DNA of 55,521 bases from Prorocentrum cordatum (GCA_963575745.1 CAUYUJ010016360.1:435001-490521); one strand, 5' to 3'. Counted from the first letter of the stretch, positions 41,680 to 50,926 are shown. Notes: generated by a model not told the origin, from the letters alone. Numbers and translations are program-made.

Positions 41680-42425
41680 GGTGGCCGACGACGACGGAAC
41701 GCCCCAGCATGGGTGACGACGACGACGACGGAACGCCCCAAGCAGGCCCCCCCAAGCCATTCCCACAATTCATGTTCCCAGCAGTCCTTGCGGGAATATG
41801 ACTCATCGGGCTCCTAACATGGCTCCTCAGGAGGCGACGACGACGATGACGACGACGGACCGGCCCAAGCAGCCCCCAAAGACATTCCCAAAGATCATGC
41901 TTCCAGAAGTCCTTGTGGGAACATGATTCGTCAGGCCCCAGGCATGGCCGACGCCATTGACGCAGCGCCATAGCAGCCCTCCAAGGAAGGAGTACGCCCA
42001 AAAATCATAATCCTAGAAGGCCTGCCAGGAACATGATTCATCAGGCCCGCAACATGGCTCCCAAGAGGCTATGATGAAGACGGAACGCCCCACGCAGCCC
42101 TTCAAGACATGTCCAACATTCATTTTGCCAATAAGCCTTCCGGGGACATCATTCCTTGCGCCTTCAAAAGGTCTCCCCAATAGGCGACGACAACGCCGGA
42201 ACGCCCCAAGCAGGCCCCCAAGACACTCCCGGAAATCATGTCCCCTGAAGGTTTGCCGGGAGCATGACTCATCAGGCCCTTCACATGGGCGACGACGACG
42301 ACGACGACGGAACGCCGAAAGCAGCCTCCGAGACATTCCCACCATTCAGGTTCGGAAAAGGGCTTCTGGGACTTGGGTTCATGAGGCCGCCCCCACGGGC
42401 GACGACGATGACGGAATGTTTTCGG
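41680..42425. repeat. tandem satellite, ~120-bp unit, about 6 copies
   Basis: The unit contains GACGACGACGGAACGCCCCA, AGCAGGCCCCCAAGACATTC, CATGTTCCCAGAAGTCCTTG and GGAACATGATTCATCAGGCC. It embeds a variable (GAC)n run at each unit start. Confidence 0.85.
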
Positions 42426-43499
42426 CCGTTCTCAGGCTACACAATCCCTCATTGGTCTTCTGGAGCGAACAAACAGCTCAGGATAATGAAGCCGGATAGA
42501 GCTGATCCCGGGGAAGAGGTTCACACATCCAGGGCCGCCGTTGGGAAAGAATCGCGACGTCGGGGGTGGTGTGGGAAGGATAGGGAACGCGGCGGAGGTT
42601 ATCCAGTACCGGCTAACCGACCCCAACCCCCACTGAACTTCCTACCAACCTACCTTTCCCCCCGCCGCCAAGGTAAGGATTTACCCTCTGAAATCCGAGG
42701 GAGACGGCATACATCCCACCGTGTGGGGGGGTAAATCGCTCAGTGGGACGAGGGCCATGCCAGTGGGGATAGGGGTCGGTGAAACGATATCCAGTTATGA
42801 GATCAGCTGCGCGCGGTTGATCTTAGCGGCCCGACGGGCGGCTGAGAAAGTTTCTCGGTCACCTTGCTCTGTCCGGTTTCCCAGATCGGCCCCACCAGGG
42901 CTCTGAGAGAAGCCCAACGGGGCCTCGAGAGTAGACCAGAGGAGGCCCAAGAGGACCCCAGGAGGCCCCCCAAAAGGCCACCCGAGTGGCACCCAAGAGG
43001 GGCTCGTGGGTACCATTGTCGGGGTGCCATCTTCGGGTCCTCTTGGAGTGTTGTTGGGCTCCTCCCAGCTGCTCTTGGGTTTCTTTTGGACACGGATGGG
43101 GTTTTCGAGAGGGCTCTAAGACGCCTCGAAGATGGTTCCAAGAGGGCCAACTAGCTGCTCTTGGGCTCCTCTTGGGCTCCTCAGAAGATTCCGAAAGGCT
43201 CCCGGGAGAAGCCCAAGAACGCCTCAAGAGCGCCTTCTGACAGTGGCGCCCAAGGGGCCCTCCTGGGTGCCACTGCTGGGTTGCTCTCTGGGAGCTTTCT
43301 TGGAGCCCTCTCGAGCCTTTCTTAGACTTCTCTTGAGCTCCTCTTCAGCCTCTCTGGGGCCCCTCTCGGGCTTCTTCTCGGCGCCTCGTGGCGCCTTTGC
43401 GTGTCCCAACCCCCTAATCCAGAGAAACATTTGAGAGATATGAGAACCTTAGAGGAATGCAGTGGGATGCAGTCTGAGCGGTTGCCCATTGCATGTTCC

Positions 43500-45050
43500 T
43501 TTTCACATGCGTCCCGTGCGTGTCCGCCTGTAGTTGCGCTGTAAAGTGTGCCGCCGCGTCCGCGCGTGCGCTCGGTGCTTCGTGCACCATCCGTCATAGG
43601 ATCGCCGCCATGCTGGCTCAGAAATTCAAGGGGCTTCTTGGTGGTTGCCGTTTTTGATTCCACGTTGACCATGCGGCCTGTCCGCATCCGCTTGTGCGCG
43701 CGCCATGCAATGCGCCCACGCGCGCGCGCGCCAGCATCGCGGTGTCTACATAATCCGCAGTATGATCGCCGCCATGTTGGATTGGGAACTCAAGTGGCCT
43801 CTCAGCGCTTGCGAGTTGGATTTCCATTTGACATGCGTCGTGTACGCGTTCGCTTGTTGGTGCGTCATGCTGTGCGCCTACGCGCGCACTGGCTCGCCGC
43901 CATGCTGGCTTGCTGACTCAAGTGGCCCCTCGGCGCGAGCGCGCGATGCGCCAGCGCGCGATCGCTTATTGGTCCCAATCCTGGCCGCAATAGGATCGCC
44001 GCCGCGTTGACCTGGAAACTCAAATTGCTCTTTGTCGGTTGCCGCTTGGATTTCCCTTTTAGCATGCCGCCAGTACGTGTCCGCCCGTTGCTTCGTCATA
44101 AAATGTGTCAACGCGCGCGTTTGGTGGTAATTTGTTTATTCGCCGCAGTCGGATCGCCGCCGTGCTGATCCAGAAATTGAAACAGCTTTTTTAGCGGCCT
44201 GTACGTACCCGCCTGCGTTTGCGCCATGCAATGCGCCCGCGTGCGCGCCAGCATGGTGGTTCCTATCTTGTCCGCAACACGATCGCCGCCACGTTGGCCT
44301 GGAATTTCCAGTGGCTCCCTTAGCGGTTGCCAATCTGATTTTCCACCTGACGCGCGGACTGTAGATGCTCGCCCGTTGGTGCGCCAAGCAATCCGTTTAC
44401 GCGCGCTCGTTTGGTGATTATTGTATTGTCCGCAATGCGATCGCCGCTGCGTTAGTCTGGATATTCAAGTGGCCCATTGCGGGCTGGCGATTGATTATCT
44501 CTTTGCCGTGCGGCCAGTACGTGTCCGCCTGTTGGTGCGCCATGCAATGCGCTTGCCCGTTTGGCGGTTCCTGCAATGTCCGCAATCGAATCGCCACCAT
44601 GTTGGCCCGGCAACTCAAGTGGTTGGCCCCTGAGCCGTTGCCGATTGGACTTCCCCTTGTTCGTGTGGATTGGATTCTCCCATGTGACATGCGGCCAATA
44701 CGTGTCCGCTTGCTCGTGCGCCATAGAATGCGCCAACACGCGCGCTCGCTTTGTGGTTTCTGTAGTGTCCGCAAAATGACCGCCGCCGCCATGTTGGCCT
44801 GGAACCGCCAATGGCTAAATTGCGGATGCCGGTTCGATTTCCCACTTGACATGCGGCCTGTACGTTTCCGCCTGTCGGTACGCCATGCAATGCGTCTACG
44901 CGCGCGCTCGCCTGGTGGTTCCTAGATTGTCCGCAATAAGATCGCCGCCAGTGGCCTGGAAATTCAGATGGCCTCGTAGCGGCATGCGGTTACGTGTCCG
45001 CTTGCTGTTGCGCCATGCGCTGCTTATACGCGCGCGCTCGTTCGCCAGGG
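43500..45050. repeat. tandem satellite related to 39595-40870, ~155-165-bp unit
   Basis: About ten copies of GATCGCCGCCATGTTGGCCT, GGAAACTCAAGTGGC, CGGTTGCCGATTGGATTT, TTGACATGCGGCCTGTACG and GTCCGCCTGTTGGTGCGCCA. The CACGTTGGCCTGGAA...GATTTCCA core and its orientation match the satellite at 39595-40870, so both arrays belong to one family. Confidence 0.85.
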
Positions 45051-45471
45051 GGGAATCGCGAAAACGAGGCAGTCAGCATTTTATTTGTCCAGCGATTTTT
45101 TTGCTATTGCACAAATATGTGTTACTGCGCTTTTATTGCCGCACAAATGATACGTTCGGGTTACTGTTTACTGTTCTTCCAAAGCCGCCTGTAGGACATG
45201 CCCTACATAAGTTAGTGATTGACAGCGCTGGAGGCGTTTTTTCCTCCGTGTTCCTTGTTTCGTTTTTGACGGCGTCAACACGGCACCCCGATATGTGGGC
45301 GTCAGGCAGACTCCGAAAGACGTAGGAGCACCATAGCAAGAGAGGGGAAAGCAACGAGCAGGTGGGCCACGGGCGGGTCCCGGGCCTGAGAGCGTAACGA
45401 AAGCGTCGCCCAGAACGAGCAGAAGCGCCGCTCTTGAAAAGGGGAAGACGCGCCCCCCGCGTTGTATGTTT

Positions 45472-45562
45472 GTAGGAGGAGTAGGAGGAGGAGGAGGAGG
45501 AGGAGGAGGAGGAGGAGGAGGAGGAGGAGGCGGAGGAGGCGGAGGAGGAGAGGAGGAGGGGA
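45472..45562. repeat. GAG microsatellite before exon 15
   Basis: A GAG run with two GGC interruptions, ending about 60 bases before the exon 15 acceptor. Confidence 0.9.
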
Positions 45563-45624
45563 GGAGTATGTTTTGGGGGCCATCTGAGGTCGAGCGGGCG
45601 TGATGCCGACGCAGACGCTCCCAG

Positions 45625-45773
45625 GCGACCGCCTGGCGCGGTCCGCGAGCCCGCACGTGCACGCGCGCCAGTCGGCGGACCTGGCCATGCGCTGCGGGCA
45701 GCTCCAGGCATCCCTCACGCGGCTGCAGGCAGAGAACATGTCGCTGCAGGCGAAGGTGCGCCGCCTGTCTCAG
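45625..45773 (+). CDS. coiled-coil protein, visible exon 15
   Basis: Two leading bases plus 49 codons between CGCTCCCAG|GC and CTGTCTCAG|GAGAGC (GA donor). Begins DRLARSASPHVHARQ, then coiled coil QLQASLTRLQAENMSLQ. It continues exon 14 in correct phase, but I cannot align it with human CEP290. It is either the distal part of the CEP290-like protein or an internal exon of a second gene. No credible start codon with its own context was found. Confidence 0.6.
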
Positions 45774-45924
45774 GAGAGCTTCCCCCTCCAGCCCCCTCTT
45801 CTCTACCCGCGCGCCCGCGCGCGCCTCTTCTGGCCTCTCGTGCCACAGTTTGCCCCCTGTGCGCCCCACCGTGCCCCGAGCTCCGCTAGATCCCCTGCGG
45901 CCGCTGATCAAAAAAGCGTGCCAG
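45774..45924 (+). other. intron 15 (151 bp), GA-AG
   Basis: A short intron starting GAGAGCTTCCCCC and ending AAAGCGTGCCAG, phase 0 on both sides (LSQ | ENDDF). Pyrimidine-rich, no repeat recognised. The acceptor lacks a pyrimidine tract (CAAAAAAGCGTGCCAG). Confidence 0.7.
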
Positions 45925-46098
45925 GAGAACGACGACTTCCGCATGAAGCTGGCCATCGGGCCCCCAGAGCGCGCCGACCGGCAGGTCGACGTGCTGAAGA
46001 GCAGCATGGACTCGCTGGGCTCGCTGAGCCGGGCCCTTTCTGCCGACCTGGAGGCCGAGCGGCGCCGGGGGAAGGCCGCGGACGAGAGGGAGAAGCAG
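45925..46098 (+). CDS. coiled-coil protein, visible exon 16
   Basis: Fifty-eight codons from GTGCCAG|GAG to AAGCAG|GAGACG (GA donor, phase 0). Starts ENDDFRMKLAIGPPERAD, then VDVLKSSMDSLGSL and SADLEAERRRGKAADER. Mixed helical and linker sequence with no domain recognised. Confidence 0.68.
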
Positions 46099-46199
46099 GA
46101 GACGTTTTTGTTCGGGCGTAGTCCGAAATTGCTTCTCGCGAGGAACTGACTGAATTGAACTGAACTGAACTGAACTGAACAGAACAGTCTGGTCGCACC

Positions 46200-46430
46200 C
46201 GCTACGTGACGGTTTTATTATCTGCCGCCCAGGGCACAACATATGGAGCAACCGACAGGAGATAGTTTTATTATCGGTCGCCGATGCCGCGACCTATGGC
46301 GCAACCGAGAGGAGACGGTTTGATTCTTGGCCGCCGAGGGCGCAAGCTATTGCGTAACCGATGGGAGACGTTTTTTTCGCAGTCGCCGAGGGCGAAACCT
46401 TTTGGCGCAACCGATAGGAAACCGAGCTGA
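46200..46430. repeat. tandem repeat, ~63-bp unit, four copies
   Basis: Each unit contains GCGCAACCGA-AGGAGACGGTTT, TCGCCGAGGGCG and a TTTTATT or TTTTTTTCG stretch. Preceded by (AACTG)n at about 46150-46180. Confidence 0.75.
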
Positions 46431-46689
46431 AGCAGGAGGAAGACGAGGAAGACGAGGAGGATGAGGAGGAGGAGGAGGAGGAGGACGAGGAGGAGGACGA
46501 CGACGACGATCAGGATGGGGAGGAGGCCGGAGAGGAATACGAGTAGTACGAGGACGAAGTGTGGGCAGTCGAGTGCGTGCGGGGCCACGCCCGATTCATG
46601 CTCGCCGTTTTGGGCTGGCGGCGGGGCCCGAGCGGCGAGCTGTCTTGTGATCGTCAAGGGTCCAGCGATCGCCCGGGTTATCTAGCCCG

Positions 46690-47155
46690 CCCGCGCCTCC
46701 CCCTGAGGAGGAGGAGGAGGAGGAGGAGGAGGAGGAGGAGGAGGAGGAGGAGGAGGAGGGGAGGAGGAGGAGGAGGAGGAGGAGGAGGAGGAGGAGGAGG
46801 AGGAGGAGGAGGAGGAGGAGGAGGAGGGAGGAGGAGAAGGGGAGGAGGAGGAGGAGGGGAGGAGGAGGAGGAGTGGGGGGGGGGGGGGGGAGGGGGGGAG
46901 GGGGCCCTCCCCCCTCCTTTGATGACCTGACCTCGTGGGCTGCGCAGGTCCGCAGACGGGGTGAGCAGGACGGGTGCGCGCGGGCAGGCGCGGGGCTGCC
47001 CAGCGCGGAAAGGTTAGCTCATCGGCGGGCGCCTCCTCCTCCTCCTCCTCCTCCTCCTCCTCTCCTCCTCCTCCCCCTCCCCCTCCTCCTCCTCCTCCTC
47101 CTCCTCTCCTCCTCCTCCTCCTCCTCCTCCTCCTCCTCCTCCTCCTCCTCCCTTT
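46690..47155. repeat. facing GAG and CTC microsatellites
   Basis: 46705-46885 is GAG with GGAG slips and a G run; 47030-47155 is CTC with TCTCC slips. They are separated by about 145 bases and are reverse complements, so a single transcript could fold into a very long stem. Confidence 0.9.
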
Positions 47156-47231
47156 CCAGCCAGCGCACCCGCTCGCCCGGCGCACCCTCTGGCAGTGGAG
47201 GCGCCGAGGCCCGACACGACCCCCCCACCAG

Positions 47232-47774
47232 GTAGTTTCGGTCATCTCGGATCTATTTGCAGCGGCCTTCAGGACTATGATGTTCCGACCTACTTCTTAG
47301 CTTTGGTCACCAGCAAGAAGAAAGGTCGAGCACCAAGACAAGTACCGAAACTTGAGAATGTTCGCGTGTTCGGCCCTGGGAGGCGATACTCGTTCGGCAC
47401 TGTTTTGATTATTTTCGGGGTGCCCGGAATTATTTCTGGGGCCTGGTTCTTAAGTTCGATGGGAGCAGCATAACCCCCCACCAGATAGCTTCGGCCATCT
47501 CGGATCTATTTGCAGCGGCCTTCAGGATTATGATGTTCCGACCTACTCTAGCTTTGATCGCCAGAAACAAGATCGAGCACCAAGAAAAGTACCGAAACTT
47601 GAGGGTGTTCACGTGTTCGGCCCTGGGAGGCGATACTCGTTCGACATTGTTTCGATTCTGTTCGGGGTGCCCGAAATTATTTCTGGGGTCTGGTTCTTAA
47701 GTACGATGGGAGCAACATAACCCCCCACCAGATAACTCCTTGATTGTCTCGGATCTATGTGTGACGGCCTTCAG
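47232..47774 (+). repeat. ~250-bp tandem acceptor-end repeat, 2 units plus part
   Basis: Unit 1 is 47232-47484, unit 2 is 47485-47731, and the part unit 47732-47774 ends at the exon 17 acceptor. Shared words are CATCTCGGATCTATTTGCAG, CGGCCTTCAGGA-TATGATG, TTCCGACCTACT, CGTGTTCGGCCCTGGGAGGC, TGGTTCTTAAGT and ATAACCCCCCACCAG. A diverged copy ends at the exon 7 acceptor (29835-30047). Confidence 0.9.
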
Positions 47775-47891
47775 GACCTGTCGTCCATACGCGAGATGCA
47801 GCTGCAGCTGCGGGATGCCGAACGACAGGCGGAGGCGGAACGCACCGCCGCCGCGGCGGCGCGCAGGGCCCTGAGCGGGGTCCAGGCGAAG
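47775..47891 (+). CDS. coiled-coil protein, visible exon 17
   Basis: Thirty-nine codons, phase 0 on both sides, from GGCCTTCAG|GAC to GGCGAAG|GTTCGA (GT donor). Peptide DLSSIREMQLQLRDAERQAE, then Ala-rich and SGVQAK. The acceptor lies inside a repeat unit, and the same CCTTCAG|GA text recurs upstream in both full units as decoy acceptors. Confidence 0.65.
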
Positions 47892-48133
47892 GTTCGAGCA
47901 GTGGCGAAGCGTCCTGATCTGCCTAAAAGGCCCACCAAATAATGTCCTAAGAATTTGTGGATTGCACGAGCTGTTCTTTACAGCAGTTCTATAGCTGACA
48001 CCGTCTTGTTATAGATACATCGGCTTACTGTTCCAAGGGCATCGGATTCTGATTCTGACACTCCCTTGTTCTGAGACCATGTTGTTGTGGCAGGCCTATA
48101 GGGATGCCCCGGCGGTGGGTCCTTGCTCGAAAG
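47892..48133 (+). other. intron 17 (242 bp), GT-AG
   Basis: Starts GTTCGAGCAG like the intron after exon 12. The interior is less GC-rich than the exons. The acceptor is TTGCTCGAAAG|GTC. No repeat family recognised. Confidence 0.65.
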
Positions 48134-48781
48134 GTCGACGAGCTGACCCAGGAGAACGTCCAGCTGCGGCGCGGCGGGTCGCAGGCCGACGAGCTTCGCA
48201 GGAGCATGGACGAGCTGGTCCGGGAGAACGTCGAGCTCCGCAGGGGCTCGCAGGCCGTTGCGGCCGCGCCCGCGGCGCCGGGCACGGCGGAGCTGCAGGC
48301 GAGGATGGACGCGCTCGTGCGCGAGAACGTGGAGCTGCGGCGCGGGCAGCCCGCGGCGCCCTCCGCCGAGATGGAGCTGCTGCGCCGCAACATGGACGAG
48401 CTGGTGCGAGAGAACAACGAGCTGCGGCGGGGCGCGCACCCCGCCTCCCTCCCGGCCGCCGCCGGGGCCTTGCCTGGCCAAGGCCCGCAGCAGCCCCAGC
48501 AGCTGCCGTCGTCCGTGGAGCTGCTCACGTCGGAGAACGTGGACCTGCGCCGTTCGTGTGAGGACCTGCGCCGGAGCATGGAGGAGATGACCCGGGAAAA
48601 CGTGGAGCTGCGCCGCAGTGCGTCCGCGCGGCCGCCGCAAGGGGACCCCGCGGCCGAGGCAGGGCTGCGGCGCAGCGTGGACGAGCTGACGCAGGAGAAC
48701 ATCCGGCTCCGGCGCGACGCCCTGGCCGCCCAGACCGCCCAGGGCCCTGCGCAGCAGCGGGCCGCCGAGCTGGAGCGGCAG
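48134..48781 (+). CDS. coiled-coil repeat protein, visible exon 18
   Basis: 216 codons, phase 0 on both sides, ending GAGCGGCAG|GTGCGC (GT donor). It contains seven copies of a motif like (M/V)DELV(R/Q)ENVELRR: VDELTQENVQLRR, MDELVRENVELRR, MDALVRENVELRR, MDELVRENNELRR, LLTSENVDLRR, MEEMTRENVELRR and VDELTQENIRLRR. Spacers are Gly/Ala/Pro-rich. The pattern suggests short coiled-coil modules multiplied by duplication. No named family is recognised. Confidence 0.75.
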
Positions 48782-48948
48782 GTGCGCGATACAGAAAGAG
48801 GGGGTCGTTTGCGCCGACATCGGCACGTAAGCTGCCCGCGTATACGCTGCCGTCTCCAGTGCAGCGTGCCGCGCTGGCGGCCTGCGTAAGCCGCGGCGTA
48901 AGGTCGCCACGTCACCTCGCGTAAGGCCCGTTTCTCTTTGGCGCTCAG
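48782..48948 (+). other. intron 18 (167 bp), derived from LINE sequence
   Basis: From about 48797 to the acceptor the intron resembles 28606-28775 within the minus-strand LINE, in the same plus-strand order: GGGTCGTT-GCGCCGACAT, CTGCCCGCGTA, GTCTCCA-TG, GCGTGCCGCGC, GGCGTAAGGTCGCCACGTCA and CTCGCGTAAG. In the LINE this stretch encodes part of the endonuclease-linker protein antisense. GT-AG, phase 0. Confidence 0.75.
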
Positions 48949-50586
48949 GTGGAGGCCCTCAGCAGGGGCCCCTCGCGGGCGGGGAGCCTTGCGCTCGGGG
49001 CCCTGCGCGTGGGGGGCGCGCTGGGGGAGCTGCGGCGGCTGCACGACGAGAACCAGGCCTACCGGCGGGTGCTGAGCATCGTTTTCAGCCGCGCGGGGGC
49101 GGACGGCGCCGGCACCGAAGCGTTCAACGCGTTGGCGGAGGAGTGCCAGCGGCTTGACCGCCGCGTCGCGGCGCTGAGCGACGAGAACATCGTTCTGCGG
49201 CTACGGCTGCCCCCCGGTCAGGGTGAGGGCATCGGTGGCGTGACAGCAGCTACCCTGCCGAACATTCCGACCGCGACGCCTGGCTCCCTTGATGAGGCGC
49301 ACGAGGCAAACGTCATTCTCCTGCAGCGCTTCGAGATGTTGAAGGCGGATCACTGTCAATCGATCGCGCGGCAGGAGGAGGCCGCGGAGCGCGCGGACAG
49401 GCTCGCCGAGGAGCTCGTCGAGGCACGGCGGCGGCAGTCTCGCGCCAGCCCGCCACAGAGGCTGCCTGGCTCCATGGGCCTCGCCCGGGAGGCGGAGGAG
49501 AGCCGGCAACGAGCGGAGCGCTTGGAGGCCGAGCTGGAGAAGGCCTCGCGGGGCCGGCTCGCGCTGCAGCGCCAGCTGGAGGGACAGACGAGGCGCGTCG
49601 GGGAATTGCAGGAGGCCGTCGCCTCGGTGCAGGAGAGGCTCGCGGAGGCCAAGGCGCGCGAGGCCGCCATGGCCCGCGAGGGCCTGGGCGGGAGCGGCAT
49701 CCTCCCGGCCAGCGAGGCCGCCGCCCGCGAGCGGCTGAGGCTCGAGCGGCAGTTGGAGGCCCTCGAGAACGAGAACGGCCAGCTGCAGCGGCACCTGCGG
49801 CGCCGGGCGGAAGTCACCTTGGAGCGCGGCGGCGACGCGGGGGCCGAGCTGAAGGCGGACATGGCCTCGCTGCAGGAGCGCTTCGACCGCTTGGCCAAGC
49901 GCAACAAGGAGCTGGAGGGCGACGTAGAGCGCCTGCGCCGCGAGGGAGCGGGCCGCCTCTCGATCGAGGGCGCGGCGGGCAGGCAGCTCGAGCGGCGCTG
50001 CGAGGAGCTGGAGGCCGAGGCGGTGCAGCTCCGCCAGGCGCTGGCGCAGCGCCGCCCCGAGCTGCGGCAGGCGCTGCTGGACGCCACTAAGCGCCGCATC
50101 GAGCAGTCTGGCGTGTCACTGCTGCAGGTGCTGCGCGCGCTGGACCCCGAGCGGACGGGGCTTCTGCAGCTCGACGCCGTCGAGGCGTCGATCCGCAAGC
50201 TGCCGCTGCAGCTGCCGCCCGAGCAGGTGCTCGCGAGCACCCTGGCGGAGTCCACCCGGCGGTTCCAGGTGGCCAGCAGGAGGCACACCGCCGTGCACGG
50301 CGCCGGCGCCACGGTGCAGTACGAAGAGTGGGTGGCGCACCTCGTCACGTTGCCCTCGCCCTTCTTGGGCCTCAACCTGGCGGGGGGCGGCGGGGCCCTG
50401 GCAGAGGCCGGCGCGGACGACGGCCGAGGAGGCGCAGACCCGGACGTCCGCGAGGACCTGCAGCGCCTGCGGGGCTTCTCTCTGCGCTCGGCGCTGGAGG
50501 CCGTGAGCGAGCGCGGCGGCGGGCGGCTCAGCCGCGAGGACTTCGGCCGCGCACTGAGGGTCTTCTTCGAGTTCCTCGAGGGCGAG
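48949..50586 (+). CDS. coiled-coil protein with degenerate EF-hand, visible exon 19
   Basis: 546 codons from TTGGCGCTCAG|GTG. Residues 1-35 form a Gly/Arg linker; 36-385 is mostly coiled coil (GELRRLHDENQAYRRVL, EELVEARRRQ, RLRLERQLEALENENGQL, RRCEELEAEAVQLRQ). At about residue 399 DPERTGLLQLDA looks like an EF-hand loop that has lost the position-12 glutamate, followed by helical segments (YEEWVAHLV) and a Gly/Ala/Asp linker. It ends with RVFFEFLEGE at GAGGGCGAG|GATCGG (GA donor). If that donor is not used the frame runs to a stop at 50812-50814. It may be the C-terminus of the CEP290-like protein or a separate EF-hand coiled-coil protein. Confidence 0.8.
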
Positions 50587-50797
50587 GATCGGAGGCGGGG
50601 GTTCACACACATAGCCAGCGCCTGGAGGCTCGGTTTCTGGAGGCCTCGGCAGGCGGTGGATATGGATGTACTCGGGCCCCGTGGGCTTCAGAAAGGGGAC
50701 CTCGAGGCCTGGACGGGCGACCGGCTCATTTCTCTATCGTATCCCTTGTGCTTGCTGACACCGCGTTCGCCCGATGCGCTTGCTCGCTTGTGCGCAG
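50587..50797 (+). other. possible intron 19 (211 bp), GA-AG
   Basis: Drawn because GCGAG|GATCGG repeats the AG|GA pattern of other donors and TTGTGCGCAG|GAG at 50797 is a good acceptor in matching phase 0. It contains a weak copy of the 601-679 word (GTGGATATGGA). Confidence 0.45.
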
Positions 50798-50926
50798 GAG
50801 TGGGGAAGGCATGATGATTTTGTCACGCGCGACGGTGCTGGTAAACGACAAAGCATCAAATTCTTGCGATGGCACCTGTCCATGAAGGGGGAACGGGAAG
50901 GGAGCAGGGATGATGGGGGGGGCTGA
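50798..50926 (+). CDS. possible terminal exon 20 with stop
   Basis: Forty-two codons and a TGA at 50924-50926. Peptide EWGRHDDFVTRDGAGKRQ, then KFLRWHLSMKGERE and a Gly-rich end. The phase and acceptor fit exon 19. It has no homology support and composition drifts into the purine-rich downstream sequence, so it is a weak call. No AATAAA-type signal is expected in dinoflagellates. Confidence 0.35.
   Translation, partial: EWGRHDDFVTRDGAGKRQSIKFLRWHLSMKGEREGSRDDGGG

Larger units (their letters stand above)
36969..45624 (+). other. intron 14 or intergenic stretch (8.7 kb)
   Basis: Either one long GC-AG intron or the gap between two genes. 36980-37330 is less GC-rich with no coding. 37850-38035 is a GAG/GGGG tract. 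38040-39400 is GC-rich, unassigned, with repeated CCTCTCGGGG-like words. 39410-39490 is CTC/ATC. 39595-40870 and 43500-45050 are satellites. 41050-41430 and 42880-43395 are degenerate CCCAAGAGG / CCTCTTGGG sequence. 41680-42425 is another satellite. 42430-42860 and 45055-45470 are unassigned. No promoter or start was recognised. Confidence 0.5.
46099..47774 (+). other. intron 16 (1.7 kb), GA-AG
   Basis: Holds an AACTG short tandem (46150-46180), a ~63-bp tandem repeat (46200-46430), GAG (46690-46885) and CTC (47030-47155) tracts facing each other, and two and a half units of an acceptor-end repeat (47232-47774). 46510-46690 is unassigned. Confidence 0.7.

Noticed and set aside
47160-47231. 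Possible 24-codon exon between a pyrimidine tract and CACCAG|GTAGTT
   Set aside because: The CCCCCCACCAG end recurs at each unit junction of the adjacent tandem repeat, and the peptide is only Arg/Pro-rich.
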